From Opeltia flavorubescens (Eukaryota > Ascomycota > Lecanoromycetes > Teloschistales > Teloschistaceae): a stretch of 64,000 bases of DNA. Every line of letters begins with the position of its first letter. The first letter of the stretch is position 1. Both the position numbers and the translations under genes were made by a program. This document shows, piece after piece, positions 35,555 through 47,328 of the stretch. The notes under the pieces are model-generated. The model saw only the letters and a program-made list of their open reading frames with translations. It was not told the DNA's origin and did not search any database. The stretch lies in the NCBI GenBank assembly GCA_000442125.1, contig KE546975.1:1116001-1180000 (forward strand). The letters run 5' to 3'.

Positions 35555-36772
35555 TCAGTATCTATCAACACGTATGTATTAGTCATTTTATCGCAACCAT
35601 CCGTTGGAATGGTGTTATCAAGGACATACCTCCCGCCTCGATACTCTTCCTTTACATAGTCCGCCCACGTCTTTGCCTCCACGTGGCCGTGATGGTCTTC
35701 AATAATCCCCAGAACATCAGTCACTGGTTTTCAAAATTCCATTCTCATTTTCGGGGCCAATCACTTACGGTGGTGGTCATGTGGATCGTCAGGCGGGCCC
35801 ACATATTCCATTTTGTATACACTCCCACATTCGCGGCAGCGGCTGATGGGTCGGTCGCGGGATAGCTATTGCAGGTGCAGCTGTTAGAGATCTTTCTTTT
35901 TGCGGACGTGGGAGATTTCATTGTGATCCTGAAAGTCGGAGATGGGAAATGGAAGGGCGTTACGTACAGTGTTCCATAGGACAACATGTGAGTCAGCGGG
36001 GAAACCTGTGCAGCCGCAGTATTGCTCGTCGCCGAAGGATTTGACCATTATCGGGTCTTCGAGGGTCCCTGTTATTAATAAGAAACTGTGGTCAGCGAAC
36101 ACGGTGTTCTGGAGCCGGGCTTTCGAATGATTGAAGGGAGTTGGAGAGGTAGGCTCGGATCTCGTTGATGCATCATTTCCTATTAGAGGAGATACAGAAA
36201 GCCATGCATATAGATTTATATCGTTCTTGTTCGTCACTGGTCTTCAATCTGTATTTTGCTGGTGCTCTGAAAAGGGGAATGAAGAACGCACCGAGTCGAC
36301 TGGCGTCCAAGGGTTTCATGTCAAAAATGTCGATGCCCTGCATCTTTCCGAGTATTTCGAGTCGTTCCAGCCCAGTCGCTTGTTCAATGTCTGAGGGAAC
36401 GGTACCGGGGGCGGCTCCAGGAGGAAGGAGATCTTTGGCAGTTTTGACATCTGTGAAGGGTAGCTGTTAGCCATTGGGACATGGTTCTCTCTCGAGCTCG
36501 CGGCTGATGTAGTCAAAATCCAAGAGGGAAAGAAACCAACCTTCGAAAGGTATCATGTTCTCCGTCTGCCCCGGAACTTCAACTATATCATCTCTTCTAA
36601 GTGGTTTGGGGTGTTCATCTGGATCTCTCTTGATATCCGTTTTAGGGTCTGCTTTGATAACTGGTTTGTCGGTCTTGTCGCGGCGGATGTGGGATGAGGT
36701 GAAGGCACGCCGCGCAGCAGGTGTAATTGTGGCGTGCCGTGAAAGGACGACGGCGGTCCTACGAAAAAGCAT
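35555..36772 (-). CDS. COX4: Cytochrome c oxidase subunit 4 (vertebrate COX5B homologue), mitochondrial
   Basis: Six minus-strand exons (36772-36541, 36450-36292, 36068-35968, 35865-35769, 35696-35630, 35561-35555) total 663 nt, giving 220 residues. The N-terminus MLFRRTAVVLSRHATITPAA is a basic, amphipathic mitochondrial presequence. The mature part shows LLPPGAAPGTVPSDIEQATG, ERLEILGKMQGIDIFDM, then the zinc-binding region CGCTGFPADSH and CRECGSVYKMEYVGP, diagnostic for this nuclear-encoded respiratory complex IV subunit. The tail is His-rich (DDPHDHH and following) and ends EEYRGGRY. The last coding exon has 7 nt. Intron 2 is unusually long for this gene (223 bp). It is divergent from the Zn2Cys6 regulator. 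Confidence 0.95.
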
Positions 36773-37730
36773 GGTGAGTCGTTGCTTACAGCTGGTCGAA
36801 GCTTGACAGTCAGCTATGGGAGAGAGCTTTCGACGTCCAATGGCGCTAGTTCTTTCAAGGTTTAGCGTGATTAAAGTCATTCAGGTTATAAGCTCTCAGA
36901 ACATGCATATTGTACATCATAGCTTTAGATATTCAGCCAGGAGCATTGCTGGCAAGGCATACTAATTAACTTCATTCAGGGTCCAGTTCAATAATTTCCG
37001 AGAAGAGTACTACTTTTCGCAGAACAAACGGTTGCTGTGATTTGCCTGGACCACTTTTGCACCTGACCAATCAGCAATAACAATTACCTCTACAGAGTAC
37101 AAACAACTCATTCTCCGGTTGCCTGAACCTGGTCGCTGAGGTGAGCAGTCATTATTGAATCCTGACAGCAAATGGATGCCCTTGCAGCATATACATTTTG
37201 AGGACCTACAAATCATAATGTTGCCATCCTTAATTGCCGTAAGCACAATAGAGGTTACATTCGCCGCGTGGAAGAACGGGGATCAGCTCATGTCAACAAG
37301 AGTGTATTACTCACCATCATTACGATCCCAGTAGCTTAGGGAGGTAAGTTACGTAGTAGGTACGACGTTGTGGTTTCGCCTGCCTTATCGGCGTTCCGGA
37401 GCTTTTACATAACACAGAGTATTCTTAGCGTGACTTCGGGGAAGGCAGCGGCGTATTTGCCCCCGACCATCCCGATCGTCTGTTCTTGTCACCATCTTTT
37501 TCGTCGCGCACATATTATCTATGCTGCCAGTTTGATTGATATTAATCAGTAGGCAAACCATCGTAGGTGGTGCGCCTGGACCCTGTGAGTCGTTTATTAC
37601 GTCTTCTCGATGACCTCCTGTGCTCCAAACGCGATTGTTTTCATTCGTACCACTCCTTGGACTTGCCGGCACCCCGACATCGCCGTCCGCTCCTAACGTT
37701 TCTACCGTTTCTTGTCCAAGCTAAAGCGAG
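36773..37730. promoter_or_regulatory. Divergent upstream region COX4 / Zn2Cys6 gene
   Basis: This 0.96 kb separates two opposed start codons and must hold both promoters. Short ORFs on both strands look spurious. No specific operator was identified. Confidence 0.4.
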
Positions 37731-40566
37731 ATGGAAACCTCCATTGATCCTCAACTTCGTGATCACGCGCAATCAGCTTCGCAGTCCTACCCTTCATTAC
37801 CACCCTCCAACTATCCTCTAAACCCAATTAGACTTCCTCCTCCTCAACAGCATCAAGCTCCGCAGCATCCGTGGCCACAGCAGACCGATGCCCACCTCTA
37901 TTACCCTCAACGGACTGGTCAGAATGTGCCCACCTTGCCTCAGTCAGACAATTTGTCGTATTCAGATGTCACTCCGCAACACGGCGATCAGCCTCCGACC
38001 GATTCCAAACGGCCACGTGCTTGCGAAGCCTGTCGGGGCTTAAAAGTCCGATGTGAGCCCGACCCGGCCAAAGGCACCTGTCGCCGCTGCGCCAAGGCAG
38101 GGAGAACTTGTGTCGTAACCGCGCCGAGCAGGAAGAGGCAAAAGAAGACTGATAGCAGAGTGGCCGAGCTAGAGAGGAAGATCGACGCCCTGACGGCCAG
38201 CTTACATGCTACCAAAGCTCAGGCCGCCAGCGAGAGCGATGACGAGAGCACAGATGATAGAAGGCCTTTGCCGACCGTCTCCGGTCAAAATCGTCGGCCT
38301 TCGGACTATATGACCCAAGACAATCCCAGGGTAGCCGAGTCTACGCATATGGACCAGCAACGGCCATCTACAGTCTACTACGAGCCTACCGAACGCAGCC
38401 CGCATCAGCCTGGAGCAAGCAACGAGAAAAAAAGGAGAAGGTCACAGTATCTGGAAGAAGAGATGGATCGTTCATTCCTAGCTCCACAGTCAAAGCCTTT
38501 CGAAACCGAGCCATCCAATCCTCACATAAGCAGGGAGACTTTAGGAAACTCATACATGCGTCACGACCAGCACAATGGCAGAACCAATTCTCTACAATCT
38601 AGCATGTCTCATTCAATTTCACCAACTCACGAGTATGCGGACGTAGTCGATCGCAAGCTTCTCGATGCTTCGAAAGCGGCCGAGCTTTTTGAGCATTACA
38701 CTCAAAGGATGGCCGGCCATATGCCTTTAGTTGTTTTTGCTCCTGACACCCCCGCTGGTAACATCAGAAAAAATCGACCCACGCTATTTCTTGCCATCCT
38801 AAGCGTCGCATCTGGCCAGAAATATCCTGAACTCCAACCGAAACTTGCCAAGGAGATCATGCGAGCTTTTGCTGATCGTATTATCTACAAGGGCGAAAAG
38901 TCACTCGAGCTTATTCAAGCATTGCAGGTCATGACCATCTGGTACTGGCCTGAGGAACTCCGAGATGCGCAGACTTATCAACTCATCCATATGGCTGCCG
39001 TCATGGCAATTGACCTTGGGCTAGGACGACGCGCTAGAGGCGGCCGAGAGTCTCAGCACGCTATTTGGAAAGATTCTCCTCGTGTCAAGTCATCCGTCCA
39101 GTCATTGGACAGTCCGGAAAGCCGACGAGCTTGGCTTGGCTGTTACCTACTTTGTGCAAAGTACGTCTTATCCAGCGCTTCCCTGATTAATATATGTGAA
39201 TCTGAAATATTGACTGGGGCTTAGCACTGCAATGGGACTTCGGAGAACGAATCTCATCCGCTGGAATGCATATTTGGACGAATGCCTTGATTCCTTGAAT
39301 ACATCGCCGGAGGCCCTATCTTCAGACCTAGTCTTGGTTGAATGGGTACGCTTGCAAAGGCTCGCAGACGACGCAGGCAACCAGATCTCCGAAGACGACA
39401 CATCACACGTAGGAGTGTCGGACGTAAAGACACAGTACGCATTGAAAGGGTTTGAGCGGCAGATGAAGGATTGGGAGAAGCAGGCCTCGAAGCAGACCGA
39501 TTCACGTGAGTAGAAATTCTAGACGAAGAAGGCCAACAGTGGACAAGCGGCTGATGATTAGTCAGTGTCTCTAAAGTTCAACTTCCATGTTGCCAATCTA
39601 TACATGCACGAGTTCGGAACGCATTTGGACCAAACCTTGGAATTTCCCAATTTCACGCGCACATCCGAGAGCAAAGAGAAAAAGAGCAAGGGTCGACCAC
39701 AAGTACTTACGACAGCCCAGATTTCTGCACTGACGACCTGCTTAACGTCGATCCATGGCATGTTTGACACGGTTTTGAAGATGAGTCCCGAAGACGTTCA
39801 GAATGTTCCAGTCTTCTTCTTTGTGCGCGTTGCTTACGCTGGTATTCTCCTGATCAAGATGTATTTTGCGGCCACCTCATCAGACTCTGAGCTCGGAAAA
39901 GTCATCTCAAGTGATGACATGCGGGTAGAGCATTACTTGGGGAAGCTGCGCGAGCTACTACAGGCCAGTGGAGGTTCTGGGAAGAAATGTCGGGTGACGC
40001 GCAGCTTCTTCCTCGTCTTGGTTATGTTCCACACTTGGTTTGAACGACAAAAGGACGGCAAGGGTAACATGTCACAAGAAATAACACACAGTAACCGGCA
40101 TGAAGCTCAGCCGGTGGATGTGGAGAAACACGCACCAGAAGCAGAGTACAAGCGGATGCAGCTTAATGGAGATGCGATGCCAGTACGAAGGCCATCAGTT
40201 TCACACGGAGCACCAACAGCAGCATCAGTGGAAGGAATGGATCAGTCACGACTGCACGTGCTTGGGGAAGTCGCACTGGGCAACTCGAGCTCGAGCGGAC
40301 AGAACATGAACCAGGGAAACAGCAACTGGGCCGCTTACCCGGCTGGGCCCATGTCCAACAGCACAGGTGGCTTTATGGGTTACGATTATGGGACGACGGT
40401 ACATCAGCTTAACATGGGCGGATACGAGACGGACATGTCTGGGTATCAGCTTGGGCTAGAGCAAGCGATGGGGATGACGTTCAACGAAGGCAACCTCAGT
40501 TACGTGGACGATTATGCGCTGTACAACATGATGCAGATGCCGAACATGTTCGAGAATACCGTATAA
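37731..40566 (+). CDS. Zn2Cys6 fungal transcription factor, possibly War1-like
   Basis: Three exons (37731-39160, 39225-39505, 39566-40566) total 2712 nt, giving 903 residues. After a Pro/Gln-rich leader, a Zn2Cys6 cluster lies at residues 98-127 with six cysteines at 98, 101, 108, 117, 120 and 127 (C-x2-C-x6-C-x8-C-x2-C-x6-C). It is followed by a basic linker (PSRKRQKKT) and a short coiled coil (VAELERKIDALTASL). The middle homology region carries AELFEHYTQRMAGHMPLVVF and NRPTLFLAILSVASG, a pattern I associate with weak-acid-resistance War1/WarA-type regulators, though I cannot confirm orthology. The C-terminus is Met/Gly/Asn-rich, a likely activation region. The last acceptor (TCAG at 39562-39565) was chosen because it alone restores the frame. 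Confidence 0.9.
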
Positions 40567-41554
40567 GACGGATGACTTATATCTTATTCCGTGTACATCC
40601 ACGAGTGCATGACGTTTCGCCAAATGGAGGAAAGGAAGACTACCCTGAGACTTCCTTATACGGCTCGTGTGTGGTAAGTTACCCGGAAAACACAATGTCT
40701 ACCATTGGTCACATCGATTCTTTCGACAAAAATATGTTCTTCTGAGGCTTGTGCATCAGGATTCAGGAAGAGTCTTGACCCGCTGTGTTAGTTGCATGCG
40801 ATTATTTGGAATCTCGCGGCTCGGACCTCGACAGGGCTGCAGCTCCCGCTAACTTGTCGGACCTGCTCAATTTGCTTCGAATATACTGTCTTTTGTGTTG
40901 AAGTCTTCTTGAAGGTGAGCAGCAAAACTCATCTTTCGATCGACTTTTTGTTTAGGTATAGCGGGCTGCTACACATGGAAGATCGACAAGTGGTCGATGC
41001 CGATGAGCCTATGTCTTAGCAAACGATGATCATGACGATATTCCACTCTTATTCTGTGGCGCAACCAGAAAAAAGAGCTAAACCGGCTGGCAACGGATAC
41101 AACGGCCAGTCGGTAGCAAAAGATTTTGATGGCTTCGGTGCATGGAAGAAAAGGAAGCTGCCTCCAGTTCCAGAAAGCGTCGGCTTCTGCCGGCCCTCCC
41201 TCCGTAACCCAATCACCGGATGCCAAAGGATTGATTCTCAAATACTCTGTCTCCGTATCTAAGCCGGGTCAATGTCTAAGGGCGAAACTTATCTCCAAAG
41301 CGGGGTCTTGGTGGGGTTGAAGGAGGTAGAGAAAGAGCATTATGCGGAATGAAAAAGAATTTCAAATTCGGTGTTTGAGGATTGCAAATATGAATGCATA
41401 CTTCAAGGCCTTCAAGACCACCTACTTTCCCTCTTCTTTCTTCATATCTTCTTCGTCCTCATAAGCATCTTCTTTCTTCGCTGTTCATTCCTGTTCAGTC
41501 CATCAACAAACCATCTGCTCAGCTTCGAAGTAATCTACCACCATCAGCAGCATC
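40567..41554. other. Intergenic, promoter of the GFA gene
   Basis: About 1 kb without a convincing gene. The final 150 bp are pyrimidine-rich (CCCTCTTCTTTCTTC), as is common in fungal leaders. Confidence 0.45.
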
Positions 41555-42116
41555 ATGAGTACCTTCAAGGGACGTTGCCACTGCGGCCAAACCGAATGGA
41601 CCGTCAAAGTCGATCAGCCGTCCCATGTCCTCTGGTCCGTCTCCTTTGTCTAGCTTGATTTCCTTCTCACATCTCACATCCTAACTCCCGACAGCCATTG
41701 CGCAGCCTGTAAGACCGTCTCAGGCGGCGAATCCACCTTCAACTCCATTGTCCCAAAATCAAACTTCAACCTCACAAAAGGAACCACAAAAACCTACACC
41801 TACACCGGTGACTCTGGTATGCCCTTCCCTATAGTTACATCATTCTCAAAATTCCCCTTTCCCTTTTGGCCCCAACTCCAGTTCTAAAACTTGAACAATT
41901 CAAAAAGGCAAACCGGTCCACTGCTATTACTGCCCCAACTGCACCTCTCACCTCTACCACCACCAGACCGTCCTCGGCGAAGACCAGATCGTCATCCGCA
42001 GCGGTTTGCTGGAGGGTAGTGCGGATTTCCCCGTCGTGTTCGAGATCTATGGTAAGGAGCGCTTGAGTTGGCAGCCCGAGATCGCGCAAACGGTGCCAGC
42101 TGCGCCGCCTTCGTAG
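41555..42116 (+). CDS. GFA / CENP-V (DUF636) domain protein
   Basis: Three exons (41555-41634, 41695-41816, 41908-42116) give 136 residues. The fold is that of glutathione-dependent formaldehyde-activating enzymes and their relatives, small zinc proteins with paired cysteines. Visible ligand groups are GRCHCG near the N-terminus, CHCAACKTVSGG after the first intron, and CYYCPNCTSHLYHH after the second. Mature features such as FNSIVPKSNFNLTKG and VIRSGLLEG fit the family. Family members vary in activity, so a formaldehyde or carbon-sulphur lyase role is not proven. The gene converges on the amidase gene 345 bp downstream. Confidence 0.9.
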
Positions 42117-42460
42117 GGTGGGTTGGATGGCTTGTATGGAAGAGGAGGGGGGCAGGAGAGTGATGAGGAGAGAGGGTTTGGCAAGATGTATGTGATTGTG
42201 AGAGTAGATAGACAGTGAAAATGAGAGACGATTTTATTCGATGTATGTGTGCGTGATCCATGGATTCGATGTGATGATCTGTTGATACCACAGTGACGAG
42301 AGTTGGGTAATTGATATATATATTCTTCCGTCATTCCATGATCTCATCTACATCCTAATACAGCTTCCACAACTTCGTTACATCGAGTACCAGTTGCCGC
42401 TTCTGCCCTGCCCTCGTCTTTCTATTCCCTGGCCGATGTTCCGCTACCACGTCCCAGACC
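42117..42460. other. Convergent 3' spacer
   Basis: These 344 bp hold the 3' ends of the GFA gene and the amidase gene. They are AT-rich around 42300-42360; nothing else is seen. Confidence 0.5.
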
Positions 42461-44424
42461 CTATTCAATCTCTAAAAGCTCATACTTCTTCCCTTCAGCC
42501 TCAAGGAGATTCTCCACAATCTCCATCACCGCCAATACCTTCTCCTCCTGAAGTCTCCGCCCGACCACCTGCACGCCGACAGGCAGTCCGTGCATTTTAG
42601 TTGCGTCGTAATGTTTGTACGCTCCCTTAGCGACGCCATTCAGGGATGACATTTTGAAATCCGAGGGTAGGGCATCAAGAGCCGAATCAACGTGAGTGAC
42701 TGGAAGGACACCAGCGGAATAGTCAAGCTGGTGGACAAACATATGGTTAGTCGCGTGTATGGCAGCTTTTATGCTGGTGCCAAGGGGGAGAATCCAAGAG
42801 ATCATCTTACCAGGTTGAACAAGAATGTATATCCACAACTACTAACCGCATCCTTCATCCCATCATGTGGTACCGCAGGTGTTGCGTTCGGAGGCGTCAG
42901 CATCACATCCACCTTAGCTTCGTCTCCCCACCAGGCATGCCATTCCGCTTTGTAGGCTTCCCTCTTGGCGACTAATTTCCATTGTTCGAATGCGCTGCGT
43001 TCCCGGAACTCGGAGAGTATTTCAGCCCATAGGTTGTCCCTTTTTATGTACTTGACGAATAAGTAGTGGAGGTACCGTATCGGACGAGGGAGCGACGCGT
43101 AGAAGGCCATCTGGCCAGCGCCAGAATCCATCCACTCGCCGGTGCGGAAAAACGACAGGAACGTGCGGCAGCCGTCGGTGTTTAGGAGGGCGGAGGCAAG
43201 GACAAGGGCTCTTGAGGGCGAAGGAGGGTGGACGTCAACGACAGAATGGCCTGCAGAAGAGAGTGCGGATGCTACGGTCGAGAGGGCTCGGGCGCAAGCG
43301 GGAGAAGGTTGAACGACACCTGTGGTCATCGATGTGTAAGTATCAGGACTGAGATAGGAAGGTAGAAAACACTCTCGGTTGACTACATAGACTGACCATC
43401 TGTCCGCATAACACCGATTCTTAATGACTTTTGGTTCTTTGTATTATCGTAGAGATCCGACCGCCAAGGTAATGGGTGAACGCTGTGGTCGTATTCCCAA
43501 GGCTTCATCTCAACGATGCTTTTGGCGAAGTACACGAGATCCGGTAACGTTCGTGCCATGGGGCTAAAAACGCTGGGTATTCCCTCCTGACCAGGCATGC
43601 TCGTATTCATCCCTCCTTTGCTCCATCGTCCTGTCGAACAGCGTAAAGAGTATATGCCTGAGAAGTGAGCGGGTACGCGGACAGATCCTGCCACATCGGA
43701 GCCAAGACCAATTCGACCTCCTCCGAACGCCAGGAGAGCACTTTCTCCACCAGTAGATCCGCCAGGAGAATATTTCGAGTTGTGTGGATTGGTTGCGCGA
43801 CCCCAGACGTCGTTGGTCGATTCAAAGGAGAGGAGGGTTATAGGGAGATTTGTTTTAACATAGGGGATGGCTCCTACAATCCTCAATTAGCATGATGAAC
43901 ATTACAAAGATTGGAACAAATACCAGCATCTTTGAGTATTCTAACCATCGTCCCATCCTCGGCGTATGGTTTCCCGACATTTCTTGAATATCCAACAGAA
44001 ACATCGAAACCCCCAACAGCGATCGAGTCCTTGAGTGACACAGGTATCCCAGCCAATGGTCCTTGGAGGTTAACATCCTCGATCCATCGCTCGGCCCCGG
44101 GGTTGATCATGACCTCGGTGAGGCAATTGGTCTTTGCGTGTGCTTTGACCGCGACCTTGCCATAACTGCGCAGGATATCGATGGGCTTGATGATTGTTTT
44201 ATGGACATCTTGCACCAACTCCTCGATTGGCTTGTTTAGGATATCTCTTTCGTACTGTGAAATGGGCGAATGATACTGGGTGGGGAGATTGGCAATCCGG
44301 GTGGAACGTTCAAGCTGCTTTTGTTTGCTGAATGGCTACCGATTCAGTGGGGGGGGTAGGGATGGATGGTAGACTTTACTTACCAAGCTCGACGATGCTC
44401 GAAATAATCAAATGGTGGGATCAT
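42461..44424 (-). CDS. Amidase-signature hydrolase (acetamidase / fatty-acid-amide-hydrolase type)
   Basis: Five minus-strand exons (44424-44384, 44327-43924, 43873-43397, 43319-42811, 42727-42461) total 1698 nt, giving 565 residues. The amidase-signature Ser-cisSer-Lys triad is complete: Lys113 in GIPVSLKDSI, Ser188 in SPGGSTGGESA and Ser212 in GSDVAGSVRVPA. The spacings of 75 and 24 residues equal those of mammalian FAAH. The start MIPPFDYFEHRRA and the C-terminus (MHGLPVGVQVVGRRLQEEK) fit fungal acetamidase/general amidase proteins that hydrolyse amides to acid and ammonia. The substrate cannot be read from the sequence. No signal peptide is seen, so it is probably cytosolic. The gene is divergent from the MARVEL-like gene across 1.1 kb. 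Confidence 0.93.
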
Positions 44425-45516
44425 GGCTGCTGTGTGTTGGCCCCATCGATATACCCTTCTTCATGCAAACCCGTGATCAACGCCCATTGAAGGGCTCGAG
44501 GGGCATATAAGACGAATCACTCGAGCCTCGGTTGATGGGGAGAGCTCCGCCAAGACATCGGATCACCACGTTTTCCTTTCCTTGATTCATCTCCTTTCAC
44601 TATCCAGGACGACTTTTACCAAATAACACACTTACGAGAATCAGGATTTGCCTGGTTCAATCCTATCACATTCTGGAATAGCAAAAGATAACGGTAGCTA
44701 AATGCTCTGCATTCCCTCGGGTACTTTAGGAGTTTCTCTGAGTTCTCCCTATTGATTCGCGTCGACCGCCTTCTGTCTTCACATTCTTTACTCTTACAAA
44801 TGAGGCGCTTCTTGACTGAAGATTGCTAGTATCCTTATCAATTAACCTTCCATATTTCGTATTTCGTTGTTGGGAGCTTGATTAGTCAATATTCTAATAC
44901 AGCTCGGACTGTCTCCGAAACATCCGTTAAGGTGGATCTCTGTTATTTTTCATTTCCAGTTACTATGATTACGCTGCTAATCTAGATCAAAGACAGCTCT
45001 GGAACGAAAATCTGTTTCTGTCTAGGTGTTGAAATAAAGAATTTGTGCTCCCAATGGCTAGAGTTGTCGCTGTCATGATGATCGGTGCTCTAAGCGCTGC
45101 CCTCGGAACGAGCCGAGAAGAGCCTCATTGACCATCTGTATCACCATTGGATGAGATGTCTTCGTCTCAAAATACCATGAAACCACCCAAATGACCCACT
45201 CTGGTGGTTATAGAAACACTCTTGATGCTGTTGTCCAGGTCAGACATGGCTGGGCAAGGTCCTCTAGGTACTTAAAGAGGCAACCAGTATCTCTGTACCA
45301 CGTTCATCATCGTCTCAGCTCCCCTCAAGTCTCCTAAAACCTTTCCTTCATCAGCTTTTCTTTTGCAGTATTTCCTTGCTACATTCTTTGAACACTTGAA
45401 CCATACTACAGCAGTATCCGTCTGCTACATTCGTTCCTTCGATATCGCGACTTCACTGCACAGCGGAATCCGCTCGACTCGAATAGATTACAATCGATCA
45501 GCATTAATACCTTACA
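44425..45516. promoter_or_regulatory. Divergent upstream region amidase / MARVEL-like gene
   Basis: The 1.09 kb between opposed start codons must contain both promoters. I see no ORF of note and cannot assign specific operators. Confidence 0.4.
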
Positions 45517-46196
45517 ATGGCTGGACCGGATGGAGCACTGGGCGCAACTTTCAAGATTGTTCGAATCTTGCAGGCGGTCTCGCTCATTGCCATTATTGGT
45601 ATGGCGGCCAACTTCATATCGCAAATGGTCCAGAACAACAATGCCCCGTCGGATATACTGGTTGGAACACTAAGCGTCGTAAGTCCTCACAGTCGTTGGA
45701 TCCATCATAGAGTGCATTCAAGCTAAGAGTTCTAGACCTGCATAGCTGTCCTGTATTGTGCCATTACCTACATCCTCTATATCGACAACATCTTACCCTT
45801 CCTGATCAACACCGGTATGGACGGCATGCTGCTCATTGCATTGATAGTGGTGGCCGTGGTCGTTGGGAAACCCCTGTCATACTTGAATTGCAAAGTTATT
45901 GGATCTTCGAGCATGTCCGAGTCAACATACCAGCTGGGCCTAGAATTGAAAAAGTCAATCAGTCACGGAGGAAGTAAGGTGCAGTACAGCAACTGGATTG
46001 GGGCAAGCCGAGCCACCTGCTACGAGATGAAGGCGATTTGGGGATTGAGTATTGCTTTGTGGTGAGTTCCTCAAAGCTAGGTGTCAAGGACGTCCGACTG
46101 ACTGGACTTAGCATTCTATTTGCCTTTTCTGCAATCTGTAGCGTGTGTCTATGGCGCCGTAGCAAAGCCGTTGCACCAAAAAGCGTTGAAGGCTAG
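45517..46196 (+). CDS. Four-helix membrane protein, MARVEL-like
   Basis: Three exons (45517-45678, 45736-46061, 46112-46196) give 190 residues. Four hydrophobic helices are visible: LQAVSLIAIIGMAANFISQM, CIAVLYCAITYILYIDNIL, GMLLIALIVVAVVVGKPLSY, and the C-terminal AIWGLSIALCILFAFSAICS. The helix spacing and a polar loop with Gly-Ser-Lys before the last helix resemble fungal MARVEL-domain proteins, which sit in plasma-membrane or vesicle microdomains. A short basic cytosolic tail ends the protein (WRRSKAVAPKSVEG). The fold assignment is by pattern only; no catalytic role is expected. Confidence 0.8.
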
Positions 46197-47328
46197 GGTT
46201 AGCTGCAGAGGAGGGAATACTGTGACCACACCAGCGGGATATGAGACCAATTTAGGGCACCAAAGAGGGACTGACGCATGCAATGGCATCAGTCGTCCGA
46301 ACGGAGTGACGCGAGGGCGGGTACGGAGTTAAAGATCGGTTGTTCGATTAGCAGCTGGTGTTGTGTAATGTACCTGGATATGATCAGCGTCACCATTCCA
46401 TTTGCTGAGACAGAAAATAATAGACTAATGCATCGGTTGAAGAAGAGGCTTGTTCTTAGCTGCATGAAAGTGTATGCGTTGTCCCCCGTTTCTGCATCTA
46501 GCATGTCTTTACCAGGTCCACCCTCCTGACCGTGCAGAAGCAACAGCTTATCGTGCAGTCTCCGCCAACAGAGCTCCTACCAAAGAAGATGGGATGCCGA
46601 TGATGATGACCATCGATGAGCCTTGTGTGACCCCCTCTCTGGCCATGCTGTACTCATAATTGAAGGGAAGATAGAGACCAATGGCGGTGGGTTGCATCTC
46701 GATTAGCCCCAACCCGAAGATGGGGGAGGGCGACGGGAAAGAACCCAGCTAAACAGCTCGCTGGGTATGCTACCATTCAGCCGGGTGACCCAGCTGGATG
46801 GTAGCTTGCCCATAGACGTTGCTATCCGCGTGGGCCACCACCCAGTCGGCTGCTCCAATCTTCACCAAGTACCTGTTGCTCCCATCCTTTACCGACTGTC
46901 CATCACAAATTAACCCCCCCTTGCCCCATACATCTCAACCATCGACGTTTCGCTCTGAATTTCGTCCGCGTCATTCCTTTCGGGGGATGGCCACTTCGCT
47001 TTGTCAAGAAGCTAACACTTACTTGGTGTCTTTTGCGATCTACGGATGCTTCACCTAGCGCTTCCAAAGCAAGGTCTCAGGGACTCGCTCCCATAGCTCC
47101 TTCCGCCCCGATGACCACCGTACAAATCAATTTGCCCAATGGACTCTGTTTCATCACCGTCATGTTCACGAACTAATTTCGTACCTCTACCACATCTACA
47201 AACCTCTCTCTTGTCTGCGTGCGTTAGACTGTCATCGTCTAACCGGCAACCTTTATTACACCGCGGTAGTTATTCTTCAGGCCCGCCAAAACGACGACTC
47301 CGACTCCGATTCTTCAGAGGCAACTCGC
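46197..47328. other. Intergenic; 5' region of the methyltransferase gene
   Basis: No complete gene is seen. The end of this stretch may include an unrecognised 5' exon of the methyltransferase: a Ser/Ala/Pro-rich open frame around 47049-47124 and an acidic frame (QARQNDDSDSDSSEAT) just before 47329 look protein-like, but I could not find a consistent start. A strong hairpin lies at 46769-46805. Confidence 0.4.
46769..46805. repeat. 17-bp inverted repeat with 3-nt loop
   Basis: The left arm GCTACCATTCAGCCGGG (46769-46785) and right arm CCCAGCTGGATGGTAGC (46789-46805) pair at 15 of 17 positions around the loop TGA. It lies about 0.5 kb before the methyltransferase coding region. It could be a cruciform/operator-like site, a remnant of a mobile element, or chance. 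Confidence 0.55.
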
